DNA of 12,965 bases from Gammaproteobacteria bacterium (GCA_013287235.1 JABDEF010000042.1:1-12965); one strand, 5' to 3'. Counted from the stretch's first letter, positions 1 through 8,468 are shown. Translations and numbers: made by a program. The notes: generated by a model not told the origin, from the letters alone.

Positions 1-1
1 C

Positions 2-430
2 GCAAAGCTCATTAAAGATAAATTAAAATTAAAATACCATTGGGCGCTTTCCGATTATTTACAACGTGCCGCAAGACACATTGCGTCAAAAACCGATGTA
101 GAACAATCCTATGCGCTCGGCCGTGCCGCGATTGATCTCGTTTTATCGGGTAAAAATGCGGTTATGCCCATCATCGTGCGCGACTCTAATCATCCTTATC
201 GTTGGTCCATAGGGGAAGCCCCGTTGGAAAAAGTTGCCAATGTAGAAGTTGCTTTACCCAGAGATCACATTTCTGAAGATGGATTTAGTATCACGCAAAA
301 ATGCCGTGAATATTTATTACCCTTAATTCAGGGTGAAGATTATCCGCCGTATAAAAATGGATTGCCGCAATATGTACAATTAAAACATATTGCTGTTGAA
401 AAGAAACTCGAAAAAACATTTGAGATTTAA
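2..430 (+). CDS. pfp: PPi-dependent 6-phosphofructokinase, C-terminal part (5' end outside window)
   Basis: This is the last 142 codons of a 6-phosphofructokinase. It is read in frame from base 2 without a stop to the TAA at 428-430. The protein phosphorylates fructose 6-phosphate, probably with pyrophosphate, in cytosolic glycolysis. The call rests on the C-terminal stretches KYHWALSDYLQRAARHIASK, TDVEQSYALGRAA, SGKNAVMPIIVR, YRWSIGEAPLEKVANVE and PLIQGEDYPPY. These resemble the end of the pyrophosphate-type enzymes of Legionella, Coxiella and methylotrophs. The active-site half (GGDD/PKTIDND region) lies upstream and is not visible, so the PPi versus ATP choice is inferred from overall similarity. 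An ATG at 164 is internal, because coding similarity continues upstream to the window edge. Its stop codon overlaps the start of the next gene (TAATG), which suggests cotranscription with mrp. Confidence 0.85.
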   Translation, partial: AKLIKDKLKLKYHWALSDYLQRAARHIASKTDVEQSYALGRAAIDLVLSGKNAVMPIIVRDSNHPYRWSIGEAPLEKVANVEVALPRDHISEDGFSITQKCREYLLPLIQGEDYPPYKNGLPQYVQLKHIAVEKKLEKTFEI

Positions 431-1260
431 TGACTATGACCATGCAAAAAATGCCGAACATCAAACACATCGTAGCGGTTGCCTCTGGAAAAGGTGGTGT
501 GGGAAAATCAACCACTGCGGCTAACCTTGCGATTGCACTTGTCAAAGAAGGCGCTCGCGCGGGTATTTTGGACGCGGATATTTATGGGCCGAGTCAACCG
601 ACCATGCTTGGTGTAAAAACACCCCCCGAGATTAAAGATCAAAAAACCGTGCAACCCGTCATAGCGCATGGCGTACAATCCATGTCCATTGGGTATTTAA
701 TTAAAGAAAATACGCCTATGGTTTGGCGAGGCCCTATGGTTAGCATGGCATTGCAACAGTTATTGCATGATACGCATTGGGATAATTTGGACTACTTAAT
801 CATTGATTTACCCCCGGGGACCGGCGACATTCAACTGACGCTCGCGCAAAAAATTCCGGTGGATGGCGCAATCATTGTCACAACACCACAGGATTTGGCA
901 TTACTCGATGCGAAACGTGCATCGGAAATGTTTCAAAAAGTGCATGTACCCATTCTCGGTGTGGTTGAAAATATGAGCGTGCATATTTGTCCCAAATGCC
1001 AGCATGAAGAAGCCATCTTTGGTGAAGGCGGCGGCAAGCTTTTAGCGGAAAAATACGCCCTGGAATTACTGGGTTCGCTTCCGCTCGACATTAAAATTCG
1101 CGAACAAACCGATAGCGGTAACCCCACAGTCTCAGCAAATCCCAAGAGCCATAACGCAACCATTTATCGTAAAATTGCAAAAAAAGTGATGGAAAAACTT
1201 TTATTGCGGGAAAAAGAATCTTTGGTTAAGTTTCCACACATCACCATTCAAAACGACTAA
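430..1260 (+). CDS. mrp: Mrp/ApbC/NBP35-family Fe-S cluster carrier ATPase
   Basis: A 276-residue P-loop ATPase of the Mrp (ApbC) family, which binds a bridging Fe-S cluster as a dimer in the cytosol and passes it to apo-proteins. Visible motifs are the deviant Walker A GKGGVGKST at residues 20-28, LDADIYGPSQP at 47-57, the switch motif DLPPGTGD at 126-133 and the cluster-binding CPKC at 187-190. The N-terminal DUF59/MIP18 domain found in longer Mrp proteins is absent, so this is the short form. The start overlaps the upstream stop codon by one base (TAATG). Further ATGs two and four codons in are equally possible and would change only the first few residues. It lies between the phosphofructokinase gene and dcd, with a 12-base gap to dcd. 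The family is clear; which apo-proteins it serves cannot be read from sequence. Confidence 0.93.
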   Translation: MTMTMQKMPNIKHIVAVASGKGGVGKSTTAANLAIALVKEGARAGILDADIYGPSQPTMLGVKTPPEIKDQKTVQPVIAHGVQSMSIGYLIKENTPMVWRGPMVSMALQQLLHDTHWDNLDYLIIDLPPGTGDIQLTLAQKIPVDGAIIVTTPQDLALLDAKRASEMFQKVHVPILGVVENMSVHICPKCQHEEAIFGEGGGKLLAEKYALELLGSLPLDIKIREQTDSGNPTVSANPKSHNATIYRKIAKKVMEKLLLREKESLVKFPHITIQND

Positions 1261-1272
1261 AAGGAACAAACA

Positions 1273-1839
1273 ATGAGTATTAAAGCCGATAAATGGATCC
1301 GTCAGATGGCTGAAAACCATGCCATGATTTCCCCTTTTGAACCCGAGCAAGTCCGTAAAAGCGATTCGGGTAAAATTATTTCTCACGGCACATCAAGTTA
1401 TGGTTATGATGTTCGCTGTGCAAATGAATTTAAAGTATTCACGAATATTAATTCTGCGATTGTGGATCCTAAGAACTTCTGCGCATCCAGTTTTGTAGAT
1501 GTGACATCCGATGTTTGTATTATTCCGCCGAATTCTTTTGCACTTGCCCGCAGTATTGAATATTTTCGTATTCCGCGAAATGTGTTAGTGATTTGTGTGG
1601 GGAAATCCACTTATGCACGCTGCGGTATCATTGTGAATGTAACCCCGCTTGAACCGGAATGGGAAGGTCATATTACGCTTGAATTTTCAAATACGACCCC
1701 TCTTCCCGCTAAAATCTATGCCAATGAAGGCGTTGCGCAAATGCTTTTTTTAGCGTCCGATGAAGAGTGTTTGACGTCTTACAAAGATAGACAGGGGAAG
1801 TATCAAGGACAGACAGGGGTCACCTTACCGATTGCATAA
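1273..1839 (+). CDS. dcd: dCTP deaminase
   Basis: A 188-residue deoxycytidine triphosphate deaminase, which converts dCTP to dUTP and so feeds dTTP synthesis. It acts as a cytosolic homotrimer. The diagnostic block is [10 protein letters not shown] at about residues 110-119, where Ser112 and Arg116 match the E. coli catalytic Ser111 and Arg115. It is followed by [20 protein letters not shown], in which Glu137 matches the catalytic Glu138 of E. coli. The C-terminal end with [11 protein letters not shown] is the flexible lid. Length is normal for the family (about 190). The start has a good Shine-Dalgarno (AAGGA, 1261-1265) and the gap to mrp is only 12 bases, so it is probably cotranscribed with it. 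The stop codon touches the long hairpin that ends at 1919, which probably terminates the transcript. Confidence 0.96.
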   Translation: MSIKADKWIRQMAENHAMISPFEPEQVRKSDSGKIISHGTSSYGYDVRCANEFKVFTNINSAIVDPKNFCASSFVDVTSDVCIIPPNSFALARSIEYFRIPRNVLVICVGKSTYARCGIIVNVTPLEPEWEGHITLEFSNTTPLPAKIYANEGVAQMLFLASDEECLTSYKDRQGKYQGQTGVTLPIA

Positions 1840-1919
1840 AAAATCCCCCCGCCTCGCTACGCTCGTCGACCCCCTTTGAAAAAGGGGGTCGACGAGCGTA
1901 GCGAGGCGGGGAGATTTTT
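1839..1919. repeat. Long near-perfect inverted repeat, likely bidirectional terminator and dispersed palindromic element
   Basis: The arms 1839-1877 and 1881-1919 pair over 39 positions with one mismatch (1846/1912) around a 3-base loop. The outermost pairs are an A-run against a T-run, followed inward by a C/G-rich block and then GCCTCGCTACGCTCGTCGAC and its complement. It fills nearly the whole gap between the convergent genes dcd and ihfB. On either strand it gives a GC-rich stem followed by U residues, so it can act as an intrinsic terminator both ways. The stem is far longer than a terminator needs and looks like a mobile palindromic unit that was co-opted. Copies elsewhere in the genome cannot be seen from this window. 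Confidence 0.85.
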
Positions 1920-1922
1920 ACT

Positions 1923-2258
1923 CTACTCCTCACCCTCATCCGCATCCCCTAACGTTTCCTTAAGCGGAATATGACGACTGGCATTGACTTGTTCGCGAAG
2001 TTCTTTGCCGGGCTTGAAATGAACGGCGTACTTGGGCTCAGTGATGAGCTTTTCGCCGGTTTTGGGATTGTGCGCTTTACGTGGAGGACGATAGTGCAAG
2101 CTAAAACTACCAAAGCCACGGATTTCGATACGCCCACCGTTGCTTAGCACATCGCTCATTTGTTCGATAATACTATTAATGCTGAGTGCGATGTCTTTCT
2201 CGGGGAGATGAGATAATTTTTTACTGATTTCGGCAATAAGTTGAGATTTTATTAGCAT
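1923..2258 (-). CDS. ihfB: Integration host factor beta subunit
   Basis: A 111-residue DNA-bending protein of the HU/IHF family. Paired with IhfA it bends DNA at specific sites during transcription, replication initiation and recombination. It is assigned to IHF-beta rather than HU because of GGRIEIRGFGSFSLHYRPPR (residues 41-60), which is nearly the E. coli IhfB sequence. The intercalating proline is Pro65 in HNPKTGEK, and the family-typical HFKPGKELR follows at 80-88. It is about 17 residues longer than E. coli IhfB because of a C-terminal tail ending GDADEGEE, which is acidic. The ATG at 2258 aligns with the family N-terminus, but its Shine-Dalgarno (AAAGGAGG, 2286-2279) is 20 bases away with a palindrome between. 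A CTG at 2270 in the same frame has ideal spacing. It is convergent with dcd and divergent from the permease gene. Confidence 0.95.
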   Translation of the reverse strand: MLIKSQLIAEISKKLSHLPEKDIALSINSIIEQMSDVLSNGGRIEIRGFGSFSLHYRPPRKAHNPKTGEKLITEPKYAVHFKPGKELREQVNASRHIPLKETLGDADEGEE

Positions 2259-2264
2259 ACGTCT

Positions 2265-2278
2265 CAGCAGTACTGCTG
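2265..2278 (-). promoter_or_regulatory. Palindrome between the ihfB Shine-Dalgarno and start codon
   Basis: CAGCAGTACTGCTG is a perfect 14-base palindrome lying exactly between the strong Shine-Dalgarno (2286-2279 on the - strand) and the ATG at 2258. In mRNA it can fold as a 5-bp stem with a GUAC loop. Folding would reduce the effective spacing from 20 to about 6 bases. It could thus be needed for, or control, ihfB translation. The role is inferred from position only. Confidence 0.45.
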
Positions 2279-2368
2279 CCTCCTTTGGTTAAGTATTACA
2301 GACAGCTCTTCATTGATTAATATAGTATATCTTGGAGAGAAAATCTATAGATCTGAATGTGAGCAAAA

Positions 2369-2397
2369 TATTATTTATTCAAATTGAATAAATAATA
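2369..2397. promoter_or_regulatory. 29-base AT-rich perfect palindrome, candidate operator
   Basis: The arms TATTATTTATTCAA (2369-2382) and TTGAATAAATAATA (2384-2397) are exact reverse complements around a single A. The element lies upstream of the putative ihfB promoter and about 47 bases upstream of the putative permease -10 box. A run of six T follows at 2401-2406. The stem has only two G/C pairs, so it is unlikely to be a terminator. A binding site for a dimeric regulator is more likely. No known consensus is claimed. Confidence 0.5.
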
Positions 2398-2470
2398 AAC
2401 TTTTTTGCTGCAATAGGCTATCGATTACTAAGAAATTCTCTTTTATAATTGCTACACTTGTAATTGTTAC

Positions 2471-2556
2471 ACGTCGTCCCGTGATGCTTTTACACGGGAT
2501 CTCTTGCTGGAGTTCTCGGGCAAGGGGTCCCGTGTAGGAGCATCACGGGACGACGT
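2471..2556. repeat. Dispersed palindromic repeat, copy A
   Basis: Arms 2471-2511 and 2516-2556 form a 41-bp inverted repeat with six mismatches, several of which would be G-U pairs in RNA, around a GTTC loop. Its inner 76 bases align without gaps to 8477-8552 with nine differences (about 88% identity), so this is a repeated element rather than a local hairpin. The outer motif is CGTCGTCCCG. It ends 18 bases before the permease start codon. Confidence 0.85.
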
Positions 2557-2574
2557 TGAGACTAGGAACCATCC

Positions 2575-3621
2575 ATGACAACTTGGAACACATTTTTTTA
2601 TTTATTGATCGCAATCATCTTAAGCGTTCTATGCTACCTTTTGGCACCCATATTAACACCTTTTTTACTAGGCGCCTTATTGGCATATCTCGTGAACCCT
2701 CTCGTTAACCAATGCATGCGCCTACATATTCCTCGTACGCTTTCCGTGGTGATTGTTTTTATTTTCATGTTTTTCATTTTATTTTTATTGATCATATTGC
2801 TTATTCCGCTGATTCAAAGTCAGATCAATACCTTAATCCAAGTCATTCCTCGCATCATTGATTGGCTCCAACAAACCCTTTTACCAATGGCCTCCAATTA
2901 CTTCGGCAAACAAGAACTCATTAATGTAGACGTCATCAAAAAAACCTTAGGCGAACACTGGACCACCGCGGGCAGTTATGTCGGCGTTTTATTAAATACG
3001 ATTATTCATTCTGGTTTTTTGATTTTAGAATGGACCCTCAATCTCATTTTAATCCCTGTGGTTGCTTTTTACTTGCTGTGTGACTGGAAAAAATTAATCG
3101 AAGGCATCAAAAGTTTACTCCCAAAAAAAATGGCCCCAACCGTGATAAACCTCACTTTGCAATGTAACCAAGTGCTGGGTGCTTTTTTCCGGGGACAACT
3201 ATTGGTGATGTTATTTATTGCGGTATTTTATTCGATTGGGTTTACGCTTATCGGATTAAATATCGGCATCATTCTCGGTATTATCTTAGGCATTATTAGT
3301 ATCGTACCTTATCTAGGCATTGTTGTGGGAATCACAACTGCCAGTATTGCGGCATATGTACAATTTGGCTCTTTCACGCCTGTTTTCATGGTTTGGATAT
3401 TGTTTGCGATCGGCCAAGTCATAGAGAGTTTTTTTGTGACGCCTTACCTGCTTGGAGACCGCATTGGATTACATCCGGTCGCCGTTATTTTTGCGATTTT
3501 AGCTTTCGGTAGTTTATTTGGATTTTTTGGTGTTTTATTAGCATTACCTGTCGCAGCAGTGATCATGGTATGGTTACGTTTTTTAATTGACCGGTATCAT
3601 GAAAGCACACTTTATAAGTAA
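2575..3621 (+). CDS. AI-2E/PerM-family inner-membrane transporter
   Basis: A 348-residue polytopic membrane protein of the AI-2E transporter (PerM/TqsA, formerly UPF0118) superfamily. Members export small molecules or exchange ions; the substrate of this one cannot be told. Hydrophobic segments occur near residues 5-38 (two helices), 57-82, 140-172, 205-270 (several, rich in Gly/Ile repeats such as GIILGIILGIISIVPYLGI), 270-290 and 303-338. A long soluble loop lies at about 83-140. The C-terminal signature FVTPYLLGDRIGLHPVAVIF is typical of the family. Length matches the usual 340-370. The ATG at 2575 has an AGGA ribosome site 9 bases upstream. The stop codon is one base before the hda start, so the two are probably cotranscribed. 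A permease of this family next to hda is, as I recall, common in gammaproteobacteria. Confidence 0.88.
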   Translation: MTTWNTFFYLLIAIILSVLCYLLAPILTPFLLGALLAYLVNPLVNQCMRLHIPRTLSVVIVFIFMFFILFLLIILLIPLIQSQINTLIQVIPRIIDWLQQTLLPMASNYFGKQELINVDVIKKTLGEHWTTAGSYVGVLLNTIIHSGFLILEWTLNLILIPVVAFYLLCDWKKLIEGIKSLLPKKMAPTVINLTLQCNQVLGAFFRGQLLVMLFIAVFYSIGFTLIGLNIGIILGIILGIISIVPYLGIVVGITTASIAAYVQFGSFTPVFMVWILFAIGQVIESFFVTPYLLGDRIGLHPVAVIFAILAFGSLFGFFGVLLALPVAAVIMVWLRFLIDRYHESTLYK

Positions 3622-3622
3622 A

Positions 3623-4315
3623 ATGACGAAACAACTGACATTAGGTGTAGGTCTTAAAGACGATGCCACATTCGCGAATTTTTATCCGGGGAAAAACACG
3701 CACCTTCTTATCGCATTGAAAAATGCTGCTCGAGGTATCGGTGAAAAAGTGATTTATTTTTATGGAAGTGGTGGCCTTGGTTGTACGCACTTACTGCAAG
3801 CTTCCGTGCATGAAGCGTATCAGTGTAATAAAACCGCGGTTTATATACCGCTTGCGCATTTAAACGATTTAACACCGGAAATTTTTGAAGGTCTGGAAGG
3901 CTTGGATATGGTTTGTGTAGATGATATTCAACGCATTGTGGGTAACATCGCTTGGGAAGAAGCTTTTTTTCATCTGTATAACCGAATTCACGATACGGGT
4001 GGGCGGCTCATTGTGACCGCCGCCGTTGCACCTAAATCTTTAGGATTACATCTACCGGATGTCTTGTCGCGTTTAGTTTGGGGAATCGTCTTTCAACTGC
4101 ATCCTCTCTCGGATAAAGAAAAGTTACAAGTGCTCATCATGCGTGCAGAACGTCGCGGCATGATGCTTTCTAAAGAGGTGGGAAAATTTATACTGAATCA
4201 TTGCCCGCGCCATATGTCTACCTTATTTGCAGCACTGGATGCATTAGATAAAATATCTCTCGCAGCCCAACGTAAATTGACTATACCATTTGTGAAAACC
4301 GTTTTACACATTTAA
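3623..4315 (+). CDS. hda: DnaA regulatory inactivator Hda
   Basis: A 230-residue AAA+ protein homologous to E. coli Hda. With the DNA-loaded sliding clamp, Hda stimulates ATP hydrolysis by DnaA and so prevents over-initiation of replication. The ATG at 3623 is chosen because it gives the N-terminus MTKQLTLGVGL, in which QLTLGV fits the clamp-binding motif (QLSLPL in E. coli). It is also one base after the permease stop. Upstream in-frame ATGs at 3587 and 3599 would overlap the permease gene. Family matches include DDATFANFYPG, LSRLVWG containing the conserved arginine, PLSDKEKLQVL and the C-terminal AQRKLTIPFVK, identical in E. coli. The Walker A segment is GSGGLGCT: the usual lysine is cysteine (arginine in E. 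coli Hda), so nucleotide handling may be altered. Confidence 0.92.
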   Translation: MTKQLTLGVGLKDDATFANFYPGKNTHLLIALKNAARGIGEKVIYFYGSGGLGCTHLLQASVHEAYQCNKTAVYIPLAHLNDLTPEIFEGLEGLDMVCVDDIQRIVGNIAWEEAFFHLYNRIHDTGGRLIVTAAVAPKSLGLHLPDVLSRLVWGIVFQLHPLSDKEKLQVLIMRAERRGMMLSKEVGKFILNHCPRHMSTLFAALDALDKISLAAQRKLTIPFVKTVLHI

Positions 4316-4323
4316 AAGGATAA

Positions 4324-5869
<1,546 letters not shown>

Positions 5870-5871
5870 TA

Positions 5872-6627
5872 ATGAAGATTTTATTAAGTAATGATGATGG
5901 ATTTTTAGCACCGGGTTTAGCCATTTTAGCGAAACATTTGAAAACCATTGCCGATATTACTGTCGTCGCCCCAGACCGCAATCGTAGTGGAGCAAGTAAT
6001 TCCCTTTCTCTGGTAAATCCTTTACGGGTTACACTTGCCGAGAATAGTTTTTATAGTGTGAATGGAACACCCACTGACTGTGTACACTTGGCACTCACAG
6101 GATTATTAAAAGACATGCCCGATATGGTGGTGTCTGGTATCAATGAAGGGTCGAATCTATCGGATGATGTTCTCTATTCAGGGACTGTCGCTGCTGCAAT
6201 GGAAGGTCGATTCTTAGGAATATCCTCTCTTGCGGTCTCGCTTGCAGGACCTAAATGCATGCATTATGAAACTGCCGCTGAAATTGCGCGATTACTCGTT
6301 ACGCGCCTAAAAAACGACCCCTTACCGCAACATACGATTTTAAATGTGAATGTGCCAGATCTTCCTTTATTAGACGTACGCGGCATTCAAGTCACACGAC
6401 TCGGCACTCGTCATATTGCAGAGCCCACCATTAAAACGGTGGACCCTAGAGGTCGCCGTATTTATTGGATTGGACAACCAGGACCCGAGGAAGATGCAGG
6501 ACCTGGCACAGACTTCCATGCAGTGAATTCTGGTTATATTTCTATCACTCCCTTACATCTTGATTTAACACACTACGAAGTATTTGAACAACTTTCAGGA
6601 TGGATACAAGCGCTCAATATAGGATAG
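5872..6627 (+). CDS. surE: 5'/3'-nucleotidase SurE
   Basis: A 251-residue metal-dependent nucleoside monophosphatase of the SurE family, linked to stationary-phase survival. Key residues are Asp8-Asp9 in the N-terminal ILLSNDDGF, Ser39 in RNRSGASNS and Asn91 in [19 protein letters not shown], all in the expected order for metal and phosphate binding. An ATG at 5866 gives two more residues (MI) and overlaps the ftsB stop as ATGA. The ATG at 5872 is preferred because AAGGA (5862-5866) is then at proper spacing and the protein begins [10 protein letters not shown] like its family. The pcm gene that follows surE in enterobacteria is absent; nlpD starts three bases after the stop. The order surE-nlpD-rpoS is conserved in gammaproteobacteria. 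Confidence 0.96.
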   Translation: MKILLSNDDGFLAPGLAILAKHLKTIADITVVAPDRNRSGASNSLSLVNPLRVTLAENSFYSVNGTPTDCVHLALTGLLKDMPDMVVSGINEGSNLSDDVLYSGTVAAAMEGRFLGISSLAVSLAGPKCMHYETAAEIARLLVTRLKNDPLPQHTILNVNVPDLPLLDVRGIQVTRLGTRHIAEPTIKTVDPRGRRIYWIGQPGPEEDAGPGTDFHAVNSGYISITPLHLDLTHYEVFEQLSGWIQALNIG

Positions 6628-6630
6628 TAT

Positions 6631-7374
6631 ATGATCGTCAGAGTATTTTTATTGATTTGTCTTTTTATGACGATGAGCGCGTGTCTAGAAGAAACAGGTA
6701 ATTATGCACCTGTCGTTGAAATCAGCACGATTGAATCCATACCTCCGAAAGGCGCGCATCGCGTAGGTTTTGATGAAACACTGTATTCGATCGCTTGGCG
6801 TTATGGGCTAGATTATCGTGATCTTGCAAATATCAATCATATTGCACCACCCTATCATATCAATGAAGGTCAAAATATTTATCTCGTTCAAAAAAAACCC
6901 GTTATACCCATTCCACCTGCTCAACCTATTGTACCGGTGACACTACCCACACCTCCCAAAAAGCCTACGCTCGTCCGAGAAAACGTAGAAAAAGAACCCA
7001 CAGTAGCAGTCAAACAATGGTATACGCCAGCCTACGGACCCATCATCGCCAAATTTGGTCCACTCAACAAAGGTATCAACGTCGGCGGCCAGGTCGGTGA
7101 TCCCATTTTTGCAACAGCGACGGGAAAAGTCGTGTACAGTGGACGTGGACTTCGTGGTTATGGCAATTTAATTATTATAAAACACAACAGCGCGTACTTA
7201 TCTGCCTATGCCCATAATCGAAAAATCTTTGTGAAAGATGGTGACAGGGTTACAGCCGGGCAAAAAATAGCCGAAATGGGTGATACAGGTACAACACGTG
7301 TCATGTTACATTTCGAAATCAGAAAAAATGGTCAACCGGAGAATCCTGCAATGTATTTGGCAAGGAAAAGTTAA
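6631..7374 (+). CDS. nlpD: Lipoprotein NlpD, LysM plus degenerate LytM (M23) domain
   Basis: A 247-residue lipoprotein that probably activates the septal amidase AmiC and so controls daughter-cell separation. The N-terminus is a lipoprotein signal peptide with lipobox MSAC, Cys18 being the lipidated residue. A LysM peptidoglycan-binding domain spans about 42-86 and is followed by a proline-rich linker (about 88-112). The C-terminal M23/LytM domain covers about 133-243. Its zinc ligands are mostly lost: the HKGID-type motif is NKGIN (146-150) and HLH is MLH (225-227), while YAH at 193-195 remains. This matches the non-catalytic, activator type of NlpD. The Shine-Dalgarno AGGA overlaps the surE stop. 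In E. coli the main rpoS promoter lies inside nlpD; no such promoter was firmly identified here. Confidence 0.92.
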   Translation: MIVRVFLLICLFMTMSACLEETGNYAPVVEISTIESIPPKGAHRVGFDETLYSIAWRYGLDYRDLANINHIAPPYHINEGQNIYLVQKKPVIPIPPAQPIVPVTLPTPPKKPTLVRENVEKEPTVAVKQWYTPAYGPIIAKFGPLNKGINVGGQVGDPIFATATGKVVYSGRGLRGYGNLIIIKHNSAYLSAYAHNRKIFVKDGDRVTAGQKIAEMGDTGTTRVMLHFEIRKNGQPENPAMYLARKS

Positions 7375-7413
7375 TATAATGTTGTAATTGGTGTCGCGAA
7401 ATGAAATAGCCCA

Positions 7414-7480
7414 TGTCATGCCAGCGAAAGCTGGCATCCAGCGCGGCCCATACTGGATGCCAGCTTTCGCTGGCATGACA
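7414..7480. repeat. Perfect 28-bp inverted repeat between nlpD and rpoS
   Basis: Arms 7414-7441 and 7453-7480 are exact reverse complements around an 11-base loop. Each arm contains its own small hairpin, CCAGCGAAAGCTGG and its complement, giving a nested palindrome. The ends read TGTCATGCC and GGCATGACA. It resembles dispersed palindromic repeats seen in many bacterial genomes. It fills most of the nlpD-rpoS gap. There is no T-run on the + strand, so termination is uncertain, but any nlpD-to-rpoS transcript would carry this stem 26 bases before the rpoS start. Confidence 0.85.
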
Positions 7481-7506
7481 ATTTCCGAATCATGAAAAGG
7501 AATTCT

Positions 7507-8468
7507 ATGGCAAAAAAAAATGATGACGATAACGATTCATTTATCAAAGAATTAGAAAAAAAAAGAAAAATTACTTCCTGATAACCCACATGAAGCCAAA
7601 TCTTCTCTGAAAAAAAAAGGCTTACCAGAAAACCAAAGATGCGCATGATCCCACACAAATATATCTTAATGAAATTGGTTATTCTCCTTTATTAACCGCA
7701 GAAGAAGAAATCGAACTTGCACGCCGCATTCAAAAAGGGGATTCTGAAGCCCGCAAAAAAATGATAGAAAGTAATTTACGATTAGTCGTTAAAATTGCAC
7801 GTCGATATTACAAACGCGGTTTAGAATTTCTTGACTTGATTGAAGAAGGCAATTTAGGTTTATTACGCGCAGTTGAAAAATTTGATCCTGAACGGGGATT
7901 TCGATTTTCTACCTATGCGACTTGGTGGATACGACAAACCATCGAACGTGCAATCATGAATCAAAGCCGAACGATTCGTTTACCCATCCATGTCATTCGG
8001 GAATTAAATATGTATTTATCGATGATTCGCGATCTGATGCGAACATCCAACCGTGAACCCAGCCATCAAGAAATTGCGGATAAATTGCAACGACCGGTTG
8101 AAGATGTGAAGGAAATGCTGCAATTAAATGAATACATGATTTCTTTAGATTCACTCATAGGAGCAGAAACAAGTATAGGAAGACCGCTCGTAGATGTTCT
8201 CGCGGATCAGCATAAATCAGATCCTGCGGAATTAGTCACGGACGAACGCTTCAGCCAGCATCTGGAAGAATGCATCGTCGAGCTGAATGATAAACAGCGT
8301 GAAGTACTTTGCCGCCGCTTTGGGCTACTGGGTTACGACCGAGAAACCTTAGAAGAGGTAGGAAAAGCCATCGGCCTTACTCGTGAACGGGTCCGTCAAA
8401 TCCAAATGAATGGTCTTAAGGCATTGCGTGAAATATTAAAAAAGCATGGGATTTCTAATGAGAGCTGA
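7507..8468 (+). CDS. rpoS: RNA polymerase sigma factor RpoS, reading frame broken twice at A9 tracts near the 5' end
   Basis: The stationary-phase sigma factor, identified by its place after nlpD and by sigma regions close to E. coli RpoS. Region 1.2 is [20 protein letters not shown] (from about 7647) and region 2 includes [20 protein letters not shown]. Region 4 contains [19 protein letters not shown]. The ATG at 7507 has AAGG six bases before it and reads [16 protein letters not shown], but stops at 7579. The next segment ([17 protein letters not shown]) is in the +1 frame and open only over 7556-7645. The rest ([15 protein letters not shown] onward) is in the third frame, open from 7611. 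Both changes fall at runs of nine A (7556-7564, 7610-7618). Removing one A from each restores about 319 residues. The longest unbroken frame starts at ATG 7761, lacks most of region 1.2 and has no Shine-Dalgarno. It is either a decaying gene, a gene rescued by slippage, or a sequencing artefact. Confidence 0.88.

Larger units (their letters stand above)
2259..2574. promoter_or_regulatory. Divergent ihfB / permease intergenic region
   Basis: This 316-base gap holds the leader of ihfB (- strand) and of the permease gene (+ strand). For ihfB, TATACT at 2329-2324 on the - strand is a possible -10 box, with no convincing -35. For the permease, TATAAT at 2444-2449 is a good -10 box. The matching -35 position (TCGATT, 2421-2426) is weak. 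The region also contains an AT-rich 29-base palindrome (2369-2397) and a repeat element (2471-2556), which lies in the probable 5' untranslated region of the permease transcript. No protein-coding stretch is evident. The permease start has AGGA at about 2563-2566. Confidence 0.45.

Noticed and set aside
933..1163. Open frame on the - strand inside mrp
   Set aside because: It lies fully within the conserved mrp gene, has no family resemblance and is a shadow frame.
1404..1610. - strand open frame inside dcd
   Set aside because: dcd is intact and conserved over this stretch.
2309..2321. Possible IHF binding site for ihfB autoregulation (AATCAATGAAGAG on the - strand)
   Set aside because: The WATCAA half fits but the TTR part does not, so it is no better than chance in AT-rich DNA.
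7414..7480. CRISPR array
   Set aside because: The repeats are single inverted pairs without regularly spaced direct repeats and spacers; no cas genes are present.
7416..7658. - strand open frame across the nlpD-rpoS gap and rpoS 5' end
   Set aside because: It is made of the inverted repeat plus the complement of poly(A) tracts (poly-phenylalanine and serine), and the + strand sequence explains the region as rpoS.
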